A program made the translations under genes and the position numbers. From Sellimonas sp963559135 (GTDB lineage: Bacteria > Bacillota > Clostridia > Lachnospirales > Lachnospiraceae): DNA of 47,536 nt. The notes under the pieces were generated by a model. That model saw only the letters and a list, made by a program, of their open reading frames with translations. It was not told where the DNA came from and ran no database searches. Shown here piece by piece: positions 24,549-33,881 of this stretch. The DNA lies in NCBI GenBank assembly GCA_963559135.1, contig CAUWJP010000026.1:1-47536 (forward strand). The letters run 5' to 3'. Numbering within the stretch: position 1 is the first letter of the stretch; each line of letters opens with the position of its first letter.

Positions 24549-25589
24549 CTATTCTTTTTTGTGAAATATCGTATCCAGCTCAGTCTGCAGTGTTTTCAGT
24601 GTGTCCATGACATGCTCGTAATCCATACGCTTCGGTCCGATAATTCCTATCGTTCCGTGCATACCCTCGCCTAATTCATAGGTGGCTGTCACGACACTGC
24701 AGTCTTTCATATTCTGTACCGGAGCTTCATTTCCGATATAAACCTGTATTCCCTTGTTGTCACTGGAAAGTGTCTGGGTGACAAGTTCTGAAAGCTGCTG
24801 TTTTTCCTCAAAGGCACTGATGATTTCCTGTGCGCTTTGCTTGTCGGATAATTCCGGATAACGGAAAATATTGGTGGCTCCGCTTGTGTAGATCTCCATG
24901 TCCTGATCCAGCTGAATCACATTGCCTACCGCATCAAGCACATCACTGATCACTCCGCTGTGGATGCCTGCCTGCTCTTTGAGCTTGGCAATCAGCCCCA
25001 GTGTAATCTGATCAATAGACATGCCGTTTAGCGTTGTATTCAAAAGCATGTTCAGCTTAAGAAGCGTCTCGCTTCCAAGATCCTGATCCACTTTAATGAT
25101 CTGATTCTTGACAATATTTCCTTCCAGCACGATGACCGCAATCAACTGCTCTTCATCAACCTGAGAGAGCTGAATAAATTTCAGACGGTTTTTCATGCTG
25201 ACAGGTGCGGATACCATGGTGGCGTAATTCGTATTGTTAGCCAGTACTTTCGCCGCCTGCTTAAGAAGCTGATCCATCTTATCTGCCTTTTCAAGCATCT
25301 GCTCCTTGATCTCCGTCACTTCCTGCTCTTTATCCTGCATCAGCATATCGACATAAAGTCGATATCCCTTGTCAGACGGAATACGCCCAGCGGACGTATG
25401 AGGCTGAAAGATATATCCAAGCTCTTCCAGATCTGCCATCTCGTTCCGGATCGTAGCAGAACTCAAATTCAGATCAGTATACTTGGAAATCGTTCTGGAA
25501 CCAACCGGCTCACCTGTCTCCAGATAGTTCTGAATGACTGCTTTCAGTATTTTTAATTTTCTTTCACTCAGTTCCCGGATTAATTCCAT
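24549..25589 (-). CDS. hrcA: Heat-inducible repressor HrcA
   Basis: A 346-residue repressor of class I heat-shock genes that binds CIRCE and is kept active by GroEL in the well-studied species. The N-terminal winged helix spans about 1-75 (LSERKLKILKAVIQNYLETGEPVGSRTI, then SSATIRNEMADLEELGYIFQPHTSAGRIPSDKGYR), followed by the dimerisation/inserted domain and the C-terminal GAF-like region. It is first in the operon, with CIRCE 22 bases upstream, and so represses itself with grpE, dnaK and dnaJ. Confidence 0.97.
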   Translation of the reverse strand: MELIRELSERKLKILKAVIQNYLETGEPVGSRTISKYTDLNLSSATIRNEMADLEELGYIFQPHTSAGRIPSDKGYRLYVDMLMQDKEQEVTEIKEQMLEKADKMDQLLKQAAKVLANNTNYATMVSAPVSMKNRLKFIQLSQVDEEQLIAVIVLEGNIVKNQIIKVDQDLGSETLLKLNMLLNTTLNGMSIDQITLGLIAKLKEQAGIHSGVISDVLDAVGNVIQLDQDMEIYTSGATNIFRYPELSDKQSAQEIISAFEEKQQLSELVTQTLSSDNKGIQVYIGNEAPVQNMKDCSVVTATYELGEGMHGTIGIIGPKRMDYEHVMDTLKTLQTELDTIFHKKE

Positions 25590-25610
25590 TCAGATCCTCC
25601 TTCCGTCTTA

Positions 25611-25637
25611 TTAGCACTCATTTATTTCGAGTGCTAA
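25611..25637. promoter_or_regulatory. CIRCE operator
   Basis: TTAGCACTC, nine bases, GAGTGCTAA: a perfect match to the CIRCE inverted repeat, placed between the promoter and the hrcA start. A TTAGCACTA-like half-site at 25656-25664 overlaps the promoter. Confidence 0.98.
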
Positions 25638-25651
25638 CATCTACGTTTACT

Positions 25652-25680
25652 AATTTAGCACTACCGCACGCATTTGTCAA
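25652..25680 (-). promoter_or_regulatory. Promoter of the hrcA operon
   Basis: On minus, perfect TTGACA (25675-25680), 17-base spacer and TAAATT (25652-25657), directly upstream of CIRCE, typical of sigma-A-driven class I heat-shock genes. Confidence 0.7.
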
Positions 25681-25711
25681 CACCGATTCTGTATCTTTTT
25701 TGTGTCTTTTT

Positions 25712-26554
25712 CTACATATTCAGAAGTCCGACAGCAAGGATTACCATCCCATACGCTACCCACTGTCTATTCGTAAGTTTCTCTTTGAAAACGAGCACTC
25801 CTGCTACTCCAATTACTGCCATCGCCGCGATACTGTAGGTCGGATAGGCGATGACTGCAGGGACATCGGCCAGCGCCCACAAAAGAAACCGGGCCGAAAA
25901 ATAATTCGGAATTCCAATGAGAAGTCCAAATAGAATTTCATTTTTTGTAATCCGCTCTCTGCTTCGGATAACCAATATCCCGCTGATCCCCCCGGATACA
26001 AGAAAGGAAAACATCAGAAAGAAACTTCCAAAAGATGCTTCCCCATACGCATCATAAAATTTGGCCATAGCATCTCCCAGACCTCCTCCAAGTAAAAGAA
26101 GAACAAGCCCGATCTTAGAGCTTCCTCCTGTACGGACTGCTCCCTTCTCCAGATTGATGAGCAAAATGGCAAACACTGCAATCAAAAGTCCGATTCCCTG
26201 ACTCCATCCCGGCACCTCTCCAAACCATAGGACTGCAAGCGCGGACGGGACGATTACGCCAAGTTTCATAAAGGTAGAGGACAGGATAACGCCGTTTTTC
26301 CGTACATTCCACTGCAGGAGAATGAAAGCCCCGCAGTAAAGCAGACCGGTCACCACACCAAATCCCACGGCTGTCATAGTGCCCGCTTCCCCGATATGAC
26401 CAAGTTTTTTTCCGGTTGTCAAAAGTCCTGCAAGGACACAGACTGCGTAGTTCATCAGCAAAATCCCGTATTTTCCCCGACAGTACGTCTCACTTGCACG
26501 CATAAAAACAGAAACGCCTGCGCTACAAAGAATCGCCAAAATCAGATTAATCAT
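25712..26554 (-). CDS. DMT-superfamily (EamA-like) transporter
   Basis: A 280-residue membrane protein with about ten hydrophobic spans in two homologous halves, the pattern of EamA drug/metabolite transporters. Examples are the first span MINLILAILCSAGVSVFM and the last VAYGMVILAVGLLNM. The second half contains ALADVPAVIAYPTYSIAAMAVIGVAGVLVFKEKLTNRQW, including the EKLTxxQ motif common to the family. Substrate is unknown. The start overlaps the hemW stop by four bases, so the two are translationally coupled, though a functional link is not obvious. Confidence 0.85.
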   Translation of the reverse strand: MINLILAILCSAGVSVFMRASETYCRGKYGILLMNYAVCVLAGLLTTGKKLGHIGEAGTMTAVGFGVVTGLLYCGAFILLQWNVRKNGVILSSTFMKLGVIVPSALAVLWFGEVPGWSQGIGLLIAVFAILLINLEKGAVRTGGSSKIGLVLLLLGGGLGDAMAKFYDAYGEASFGSFFLMFSFLVSGGISGILVIRSRERITKNEILFGLLIGIPNYFSARFLLWALADVPAVIAYPTYSIAAMAVIGVAGVLVFKEKLTNRQWVAYGMVILAVGLLNM

Positions 26555-27747
26555 AGTCCTTTCTCCTCTCTCTCATCCTGCAAAAAACAGGCCATCACAT
26601 AGTTGCTCACATCAATTCCCCTATCTGTTAAAGCAATACACCCCTGCTTTCTTTGTATAAGATGCTCCTGTTCCAGTTTCCGGATCTCATCTCCGTAAAT
26701 TTCTTCTACCGTATGGTGAAACCGTGCCGCAAATTCTGCTTCGGAAACGCCTTCCATCATTCGAAGCCCCAGAAACATCGTTTCTTCCTGAGCTTCCCGC
26801 TCAGATAGTTTCCCTACTTCTTCCCTGGTCAGAAGCAACGCTTCTCTCGACTCATTTTCGCTCCAGATTTCCACATATTTCTTCCTGTCCCGGAGGTTGC
26901 TCCACCTCTGCTCTTCAAAAAGCGAGGCTGCCCCAACTCCAAATCCCAGATATGGAATCCTTCTCCAATAACCGATATTATGCCGGCATTCTTTCCCTTT
27001 CTTTGCGTAATTGGAAATTTCGTACCGTTCATATCCGTATCCGTGCAGAATCTCTTTGGTTCGCTCATACATCTGCCGTTCGGTCTCCTCATCCGGTAAC
27101 GGCGGGTGATCCTTGGGATGATCCGCCTTTTCATACCATTTCCAGAACAGTGTCCCTTCTTCCAGAATCAAACTGTACGCCGAGATATGCTCCGGCGAAA
27201 GGCTGCATACCCGTTCCAGTGTCTGCTCATAACTTGCCAATGTCTGACCTGGGATGGCAGACATCAGATCAATATTAATATTGGCAAATCCTGCCTTTCT
27301 CGCCTCCTCATACGTGTTTCGAAAGTCCTGCCACGTATGAATTCTTCCAAGAGTACAGAGCTCCCCGTCATCGGCAGACTGTAACCCAATACTCAAACGA
27401 TTGATTCCGGCCTTTCGATACGCTTCCATTTTTTCTTTTCCATCAGTTCCCGGATTCATCTCCATAGTAATCTCCGCATCTGGAGAAATCAAAAACGATT
27501 CCCGCACCGTCCTTAGAATCCCGTCAACTGCTTCCGACGGCAGAATCGATGGCGTACCGCCTCCAAGGAACACACTGACTACTTCATATCCATCCGCCAT
27601 TTCTGAGGCAGCACGGATCTCCTTCCGGAGAACCCGGACATACGCTTCCTGTTCATCCTTTCCAGCCGGACCGGACAGGAAATCACAATACGCACATTTC
27701 TGCACACAGAAAGGTATATGAATATATATTTCCAGTTCTTGTTTCAT
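26551..27747 (-). CDS. hemW: HemW-type radical SAM heme chaperone
   Basis: A 398-residue radical SAM protein with CVQKCAYCDF (Cys14, 18, 21) following the IHIPFC start typical of HemW, a GGGTPSIL SAM-binding segment, and the HemN C-terminal domain. HemW proteins bind heme and were long misannotated as oxygen-independent coproporphyrinogen oxidase; the short N-terminus argues for HemW rather than HemN. It lies downstream of lepA, a common neighbour in Firmicutes, but a 126-base gap with a palindrome separates them. GAGG precedes the ATG. Confidence 0.9.
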   Translation of the reverse strand: MKQELEIYIHIPFCVQKCAYCDFLSGPAGKDEQEAYVRVLRKEIRAASEMADGYEVVSVFLGGGTPSILPSEAVDGILRTVRESFLISPDAEITMEMNPGTDGKEKMEAYRKAGINRLSIGLQSADDGELCTLGRIHTWQDFRNTYEEARKAGFANINIDLMSAIPGQTLASYEQTLERVCSLSPEHISAYSLILEEGTLFWKWYEKADHPKDHPPLPDEETERQMYERTKEILHGYGYERYEISNYAKKGKECRHNIGYWRRIPYLGFGVGAASLFEEQRWSNLRDRKKYVEIWSENESREALLLTREEVGKLSEREAQEETMFLGLRMMEGVSEAEFAARFHHTVEEIYGDEIRKLEQEHLIQRKQGCIALTDRGIDVSNYVMACFLQDEREEKGL

Positions 27748-27812
27748 CTATTTATCCTCATTTCTCGTTTCATAGTCTTCTTTTACTTTACAGGAAATCA
27801 CCTAAATTCACT

Positions 27813-27850
27813 TTGGGGACGTGTTCCGGTGCATCGGAACACGTCCCCAA
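27813..27850. repeat. Perfect 16-bp palindrome between lepA and hemW
   Basis: Arms TTGGGGACGTGTTCCG and CGGAACACGTCCCCAA are perfect around a 6-base loop. The GGGGACGTGTTCC arm resembles dispersed palindromic repeats I associate with REP-type elements in Clostridia. No U-run follows on minus; on plus the arm is followed by TGAAAAAAA. It appears once in this window. Confidence 0.65.
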
Positions 27851-27873
27851 TGAAAAAAATAAAACAATTCTGA

Positions 27874-29688
27874 CTATTTGTCGTCGAGTTTCAGTACGCT
27901 CATGAATGCTTTCTGTGGAATCTCTACGTTTCCTACCTGGCGCATTCGCTTCTTTCCTTCTTTCTGCTTTTCGAGAAGTTTCCGTTTTCGGGAAATATCT
28001 CCTCCATAGCATTTTGCAAGGACATCTTTTCTAAGCGCTTTTACTGTTTCTCTTGCGATAATTTTTCCACCGATGGCTGCCTGAATCGGAATCTCAAACA
28101 GCTGTCTTGGAATTTCTTCTTTTAATTTTTCACACATCTTACGTCCTCTGTCATAGGCGCTTCCTTCAAAGACGATGAAGGAAAGTGCATCCACCTCTTC
28201 TTTATTAACAAGAATGTCGAGTTTTACGAGGGAGGACTGTTTGTATCCAAGCATCTCATAATCGAAGGATGCATATCCTCTGGATCTGGATTTCAGTGCA
28301 TCAAAGAAATCGTAGATGATTTCATTGAGTGGCAGGTGGTAGTGAAGGACTGCTCTGGTCGCTTCGATGTATTCCATTCCCTGATATTCTCCTCTTCGTT
28401 CCTGGCAGAGGTCCATGATTGCCCCAATGAATTCGGATGTTACCATGATCTCTGCTTTTACCATCGGTTCTTCCATATATTCAATTTCGCTTGGCTCTGG
28501 CAGGTTGGACGGATTGGTAAGTTCAATCACCTCTCCGTTCGTCTTGTGAACTTTGTAAATAACGCTTGGCGCGGTGGTGACGAGATCCAGATTGTATTCT
28601 CTCTCCAGACGCTCCTGGATAATTTCCAAATGAAGCAGTCCTAAAAATCCACAACGGAATCCAAATCCGAGTGCAATTGAAGTCTCCGGCTCAAACTGAA
28701 GGGAAGCGTCGTTTAACTGAAGCTTCTCAAGCGCATCCCGAAGATCCGGATACTTGGCTCCATCTGCCGGATACATACCGCAGTATACCATCGGGTTAAC
28801 TTTCTTATATCCCGGAAGCGGCTCGTCGCACGGGCGGTCTGCATCTGTAACAGTATCCCCGACTCTGGCGTCTTTTACATTTTTGATGCTGGCGGTAATA
28901 TAACCTACCATTCCTGCGCTCAATTCGTCACAAGGGATAAAGCGTCCGGCTCCGAAGTAGCCGACTTCTACAACTTCTTCTTTTGCTCCGGTTGCCATCA
29001 TCTGTATTTTGGTTCCTTTTTTTACGGTTCCTTCTTTGATCCGGCAGAATACAATGACTCCTTTATAGGAATCATAAACCGAGTCAAAGATCAGTGCCTG
29101 AAGCGGTGCCTCCGGGTCTCCTTTCGGTGCCGGAATTTTATGCACAATCTCTTCGAGTACCTGATCGATATTCAGTCCGGTCTTGGCTGATATCCGCGGT
29201 GCGTCCGTTGCTTCAATTCCGATTACATCTTCAATTTCTTCTGCCACACGGTCCGGATCCGCACTAGGCAGATCCACCTTATTGATCACCGGAAAAACAT
29301 CCAGATCGTGATCCAGTGCCAGATAGACATTGGCAAGTGTCTGTGCTTCCACACCCTGTGCCGCGTCCACTACGAGAATTGCTCCGTCACAGGCTGCAAG
29401 GCTTCGGGATACCTCATAGTTAAAGTCCACATGTCCCGGCGTATCAATCAGGTTGAAAACATATTCTTCGCCATCCTTTGCCTTATAGACTGTGCGGACG
29501 GTCTGTGCTTTGATTGTAATTCCTCTTTCCCGCTCCAGATCCATGTTATCCAGTACCTGGGACTGCATCTCCCTGCTTGTCAGAAGTCCGGTATCTTCAA
29601 TGATCCGGTCTGCAAGTGTCGACTTCCCATGGTCGATATGGGCAATGATGCAGAAATTCCGTATATGCTTTTGATCGATTATTGACAA
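27874..29688 (-). CDS. lepA: Elongation factor 4 (LepA)
   Basis: A 604-residue translational GTPase that acts on stalled or mispositioned ribosomes. The G domain shows AHIDHGKSTLADR, DTPGHVDF and NKVDLPSADP; it ends in the LepA-specific C-terminal domain (ARETVKALRKDVLAKCYGGD, RKRKLLEKQKEGKKRM). The length fits the family (about 600). The start is a TTG nine bases after GGGAGG. It follows holA by 25 bases, so it is probably co-transcribed. Confidence 0.97.
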   Translation of the reverse strand: MSIIDQKHIRNFCIIAHIDHGKSTLADRIIEDTGLLTSREMQSQVLDNMDLERERGITIKAQTVRTVYKAKDGEEYVFNLIDTPGHVDFNYEVSRSLAACDGAILVVDAAQGVEAQTLANVYLALDHDLDVFPVINKVDLPSADPDRVAEEIEDVIGIEATDAPRISAKTGLNIDQVLEEIVHKIPAPKGDPEAPLQALIFDSVYDSYKGVIVFCRIKEGTVKKGTKIQMMATGAKEEVVEVGYFGAGRFIPCDELSAGMVGYITASIKNVKDARVGDTVTDADRPCDEPLPGYKKVNPMVYCGMYPADGAKYPDLRDALEKLQLNDASLQFEPETSIALGFGFRCGFLGLLHLEIIQERLEREYNLDLVTTAPSVIYKVHKTNGEVIELTNPSNLPEPSEIEYMEEPMVKAEIMVTSEFIGAIMDLCQERRGEYQGMEYIEATRAVLHYHLPLNEIIYDFFDALKSRSRGYASFDYEMLGYKQSSLVKLDILVNKEEVDALSFIVFEGSAYDRGRKMCEKLKEEIPRQLFEIPIQAAIGGKIIARETVKALRKDVLAKCYGGDISRKRKLLEKQKEGKKRMRQVGNVEIPQKAFMSVLKLDDK

Positions 29689-29713
29689 TGTAAAATCCTC
29701 CCATCAACTCATT

Positions 29714-30691
29714 TTAACTACTATATTGTACTATCAGAAGCTCCACCGCCATTGTATCGGCAAGCCTTCCTGTCTTAACCTCTTCTTCTGTCGAAGCACA
29801 GTCCTCCAGAATCTGCCGAAGTCTGGAAGGAGAAAATTTCTGTGCCTGTGCCAGATAGCGTCCCACCGCAAACGGAGGAACCTTGACATTTTCGCTGATC
29901 TCTTTTTTCCCATATCCCCGTCTATTCATCTCAGCTACTTCCATCAGAATCCGGAACTGCCGTGTCATCAGAAAAAGAATCCGCATCGGCGGCTCTTTTA
30001 ACGCCAGCAGATCATAATAATACATCAGCGCCTGCTTCTGCTTCTGATCCGCCACGGCATTGATCATGTCGAAAATCTTGTTGTCTATGTGGGTCGTACA
30101 GATTTCTTCTATATCATGAATGGTAATCTCCTGTTTCCCAAGGGTGTAGCAGAACAGCTTCTCCAGCTCGCCATGGATATTCTCCATATCCTCTCCAACT
30201 TTCGTGAGAAAATACCTGACCGCGGACTGAGTAATCTGACGTCCCTCCTTCTTCACCATAGAAAGAACCCACTTTTGCAGGGTATTGCCATCCTGTCTGG
30301 TCATCTCCACAATGCGCCCTTTTTCCTTTACCGCCTTGTAAAGCTTTCCCCGCTTGTCCACTTCGCTCTCCACAAAAAGAAAGCACGTCGTCTCCGGCAT
30401 GTTGCGGATATACTCCGCAAGTTCCGGAGAGGCGCCTTTGAAAAATCCGGTGTCTTCCATCACAATCAATCGTCGCGGGGCAAAAAACGGAAGCGTCTCG
30501 GCAAGATCGATGACCTGTCTGACGTCCGTTCCTTTCCCCTCATAATACGCATAGTTTATCGTATCCCCTTCGGGGAGCATTGCTCCTGTCAGTCTGTCCT
30601 TATACTGCTTTTTGAGATAACTCTCCTCGCCGTACAAAAGATATACCTGTTTAAATTGTCCTGTTTTGAGATCTTCATTTAAACTTTTCAT
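29714..30691 (-). CDS. holA: DNA polymerase III delta subunit
   Basis: A 325-residue clamp-loader delta subunit. The N-terminus (FKQVYLLYGEESYLKKQYKDRL) and the helical C-terminus (LMTRQFRILMEVAEMNRRGYGKKEI, PPFAVGRYLAQAQKF) follow the HolA pattern. It opens the beta clamp during loading. The gene lies 40 bases after comEC. A TG-extended TAGAAT with TTTACG 18 bases upstream ends about 10 bases before the ATG, so there may be an extra promoter with a very short leader; no strong ribosome site is visible. Confidence 0.93.
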   Translation of the reverse strand: MKSLNEDLKTGQFKQVYLLYGEESYLKKQYKDRLTGAMLPEGDTINYAYYEGKGTDVRQVIDLAETLPFFAPRRLIVMEDTGFFKGASPELAEYIRNMPETTCFLFVESEVDKRGKLYKAVKEKGRIVEMTRQDGNTLQKWVLSMVKKEGRQITQSAVRYFLTKVGEDMENIHGELEKLFCYTLGKQEITIHDIEEICTTHIDNKIFDMINAVADQKQKQALMYYYDLLALKEPPMRILFLMTRQFRILMEVAEMNRRGYGKKEISENVKVPPFAVGRYLAQAQKFSPSRLRQILEDCASTEEEVKTGRLADTMAVELLIVQYSS

Positions 30692-30731
30692 ACCGCTATT
30701 CTAGCATAGAACGTGTTTTTCCGTAAACACC

Positions 30732-32930
30732 CTATTCCAAAAATTTTCGGATGGTCATCGTTTCCCCTTTAACCCGAAGAGTAATGGCCCCGTTCTCTTT
30801 TGTGCAGAATGACTGGATTCCACATGTTTCCAGACGTTTCATAAGCTTCTCTCCCGGATGCCCGTAGGGATTGTCCTTTCCTGCAGAAATCAGTGCATAC
30901 CTTACCTTATTCTGTTCTAAAAATGATTCTGTCGTTGCTCCATCGGATCCGTGATGGGGAACTTTCAGCACAGTATAGGTCCCGGAACCGTTTTCTCCCT
31001 GTAAGAAGTCTTCTTCTCCTGCTCCTTCCATGTCCCCGGTAAAAAGCATGGAAAACTTCCCGCTGGATAGTTTTAAAATCATAGATGCCTCATTTCCTGT
31101 ACCCGCATCATATTCTTCAGAAGGACCAATACAGGAAAGCATTGTTCCCTTCCGGTCTCTGATCGTTTCCCCTGCTTTCATGCTCCGTACCTTTGTCCCT
31201 GCTTTTTTTGCGGTCCGTGCCAGATTTTCAAGTCCTTCATTCCAAAGGTGCTGTTCGGGCAAAACCAACGTCCGAATGTTCACGCCCACTTCTCTGCGCT
31301 CCAGCATTTCCTGTATTCCACTAATATGATCTGCATCTCCATGAGAGACCAGAACGTAATCCAGCGTCCGGATTCTCTGGCTCTCCAGAAACGGTTCCAA
31401 CGTGTATTTTGCGAGCCTCTCTTCCGATGTGCTTCCTCCGTCTATCAGATAGTTCAATCTTCCCGGAGTCCGGATCAAAATCCCGTCCCCCTGACCTACA
31501 TCCAGCATGGTGACTTCCAGCTCGCCATAATGCTGGTTCCATGGGCCAAGAAGCAGAATCAGTGCAGATGCAAGGGCAAGCATACCCTCTTTTCCCCTTC
31601 CCTTCCAGAACAACAGATATGCCAGCATCAGAAAAAACAGATAGAGAAAAATCTGGCTCATGGCAGGTTCTCCGGTAACAATTCTTGCAAATGGAAATTC
31701 CAGCATGATCCGGCAATTCCATTCGTAAAACATCAGGACCGCCTTACTGATCCAGAGGATTCCGTTCGCAAGAGGCGGCAGCACCAGACAGCAGATACTC
31801 CCAAGGAGACCGGCTCCCATAACAACAGACATCATGGGAATCACCCAGATATTTACAAGGACCGAATAAAGGGGAAATTCATAATAAGAGGCGAGAAGAA
31901 CCGGAAAGGTTAAAAGCTGAATACACAGACCCGGATACGCCGCCTGAAAAAGCTTTTGCCGGATGGCCTTCTTCCTTTTCATAATAGAATCTCTCTCTTT
32001 TCTTCGCCCTTTTTCTTCCAACTCCTCCAACCGGATGCGCAGTTCTTCCCCTCCCCAGATCGAAAAGATTGCTCCAAACGAGAGCAGAAATCCTGGATCT
32101 AAGACTGAAAAAGGCGCTGTCCCCACAATAACAGCAGCAGAAACAAAAAGGCTGGTCAAAAGATCATAGACTCTGCCTGTCACCTCCGCTCCCATCCGGA
32201 TGAGATACATGCAGACAGCTCTCTTTGCAGAGACACTAAATCCAGTCATCACAACATAAGGGAACAAAATCAGGATGCCAAGGAGGGCACTTCCTAAGAA
32301 CGGCACGCCCACCTTTCGCATTGTCCGGTAAATCAAAAATCCGATAAAGGATACATGAAGCCCCGATACCGCCAGAAGATGGGCAATCCCGTTTTTCTGA
32401 TACAGCTCTTTCACCTCCGGATCCAGCGAACTCTTATCTCCAAGCAGAATCCCGCTTAAAACTGCTCCCTCTTCTCCCATTCTATCCAGGAGCTCATTCT
32501 TCCAACGCTCCCTAAGTGAGGCGATCCATTCTTTTCCATATTGAATTGTTGTATCTGTTACTTTGATAGATTCCGGATAGATCATTCCGTAGATATTTTG
32601 ATTCTGATAATAAGACCGGGAATCAAATGTTCCCGGATTAGAAGCCCTCTCAAATAGATGAAAGGTGCCTGTGACTGTGATCGCATTACCGATCCTATAA
32701 TTACTCCACTCGGAGTCGTAAATAATATACGCCCTGTCCCCTGTGCGAAGATACCATGTCGGGCCCTTTTCCCTTTGTTCTCTTTTAAAAATACGCCCGC
32801 TCACACGGATCTTTTCTCCATCCATCCGCAGTACTTCCGGCGGGAACTCCCACTTAGCTCCCGCCCAGAAGACCAGGCAACGGATCACAAGAAAAACAAG
32901 GCAAATCGCTGCAAGCGGCCTGTTTTTCAA
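30732..32930 (-). CDS. comEC: ComEC/Rec2 DNA-uptake channel protein
   Basis: A 732-residue membrane protein for transport of single-stranded DNA into the cell. The N-terminal spans are followed by an OB-like extracellular domain (about 40-130, DUF4131 type), the Competence domain with HLLAVSGLHVSFIGFLIY and many spans (about 150-450), and a C-terminal metallo-beta-lactamase domain with SHGDADHISG and VPHHGSDGATTESF, which in other species is thought to degrade the non-transported strand. It is full length. The start is TTG after AAGGAG inside the end of the GerMN gene, three bases downstream of its stop, so translation is coupled. Confidence 0.94.
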   Translation of the reverse strand: MKNRPLAAICLVFLVIRCLVFWAGAKWEFPPEVLRMDGEKIRVSGRIFKREQREKGPTWYLRTGDRAYIIYDSEWSNYRIGNAITVTGTFHLFERASNPGTFDSRSYYQNQNIYGMIYPESIKVTDTTIQYGKEWIASLRERWKNELLDRMGEEGAVLSGILLGDKSSLDPEVKELYQKNGIAHLLAVSGLHVSFIGFLIYRTMRKVGVPFLGSALLGILILFPYVVMTGFSVSAKRAVCMYLIRMGAEVTGRVYDLLTSLFVSAAVIVGTAPFSVLDPGFLLSFGAIFSIWGGEELRIRLEELEEKGRRKERDSIMKRKKAIRQKLFQAAYPGLCIQLLTFPVLLASYYEFPLYSVLVNIWVIPMMSVVMGAGLLGSICCLVLPPLANGILWISKAVLMFYEWNCRIMLEFPFARIVTGEPAMSQIFLYLFFLMLAYLLFWKGRGKEGMLALASALILLLGPWNQHYGELEVTMLDVGQGDGILIRTPGRLNYLIDGGSTSEERLAKYTLEPFLESQRIRTLDYVLVSHGDADHISGIQEMLERREVGVNIRTLVLPEQHLWNEGLENLARTAKKAGTKVRSMKAGETIRDRKGTMLSCIGPSEEYDAGTGNEASMILKLSSGKFSMLFTGDMEGAGEEDFLQGENGSGTYTVLKVPHHGSDGATTESFLEQNKVRYALISAGKDNPYGHPGEKLMKRLETCGIQSFCTKENGAITLRVKGETMTIRKFLE

Positions 32931-32933
32931 TCT

Positions 32934-33869
32934 TTATTTTTCTCCTTCCACAAGATCCAGATTTCTCGACAGCGGTTTGCCCAGCGGAACACTTTCACCA
33001 AAATTAATATTGCTCTCGCCGTTTATGGAAATCTGCACCTGACCCGCCATTCCGCTTTCCACAATCGAATTGACGATCGAATAAATCAGAATCTCAGGCT
33101 TTACATTGGATTTCATATTCATCAGTTCTTTGTCAAAATTAACATAGCAGATCTGATCCCTTGTAGACACACTCAGGATCTTGGTATTGGCTGGAAGCGT
33201 CGCATAGGCTCCCGAAGAAGATGGGCCCTTTAAAAGCTGCTCGATCACGAGACGTTCCATCGAAATATTACTGTTATACCGGACATTATTTACCGTTTCC
33301 TTAACCAGTCTGTCCCCATCTTTATTGGCAAAATAAAGCGTCAGTGATGTAGACTGATAGGAATGTAGCGAGGATCCGACATTCTGTACAAAGTCTTCAT
33401 CGCTCATCATCCCGATCGGTTTATTGTCTGCCGCCAGCAGCGGCTCCTGCCCAATATAAAACGATACATAATCAATTCCGGAAATCTGTACCAGTGATTT
33501 TACGACAGCTGCTCTTAAAAGCACTTCCTCCGCCGCATTCAGCGACCGGTACTCCTCGTTAAAGGAAAGATCCACCTGTTTTCCGTCGATCTCAAACTCC
33601 TCCACTGTCACATCGTTCTGAAACGGAGTCTGATAATCCTCTGACTCCTCTTTGGGCTTTTCCAGCACATCCAGTACATACTGCACCTGCTCTGCCTTTG
33701 TCCCGTCTTTCTTTTCTCCTGCTATCTTCACAAGTTCTGTCTTATCCGCGCTTAAGTAAAACAGTTCAAACTCTCCTTGCTTGACCTGCTCCCCTCTCCT
33801 GCATCCGGACAGGAGACCAGCCGCCATGAGTATGACAAGCAGAAGTGATACTATCCTTTTCCCTTTCAT
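32934..33869 (-). CDS. GerMN-domain lipoprotein
   Basis: A 311-residue exported lipoprotein. The signal peptide ends in the lipobox LLSGC (Cys23). Two GerMN-type domains follow: about 50-150 (TVEEFEIDGKQVDLSFNEEY, VVKSLVQISGIDYVSFYI) and about 170-290 (TLYFANKDGDRL, MERLVIEQLLKGP, ILSVSTRDQICYVNFDKEL). GerMN domains occur in B. subtilis GerM and in actinobacterial LpqB. It is 12 bases after the histidine kinase gene, so the order regulator-kinase-GerMN lipoprotein equals mtrA-mtrB-lpqB, where LpqB modulates the kinase. A similar role here is inference. Confidence 0.85.
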   Translation of the reverse strand: MKGKRIVSLLLVILMAAGLLSGCRRGEQVKQGEFELFYLSADKTELVKIAGEKKDGTKAEQVQYVLDVLEKPKEESEDYQTPFQNDVTVEEFEIDGKQVDLSFNEEYRSLNAAEEVLLRAAVVKSLVQISGIDYVSFYIGQEPLLAADNKPIGMMSDEDFVQNVGSSLHSYQSTSLTLYFANKDGDRLVKETVNNVRYNSNISMERLVIEQLLKGPSSSGAYATLPANTKILSVSTRDQICYVNFDKELMNMKSNVKPEILIYSIVNSIVESGMAGQVQISINGESNINFGESVPLGKPLSRNLDLVEGEK

Positions 33870-33881
33870 GGTCTCCTCCTC

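Noticed and set aside
29689..29713. rpsT (S20) gene, often beside holA and lepA
   Set aside because: The holA-lepA gap is only 25 bases and no S20-like frame is present in the window.
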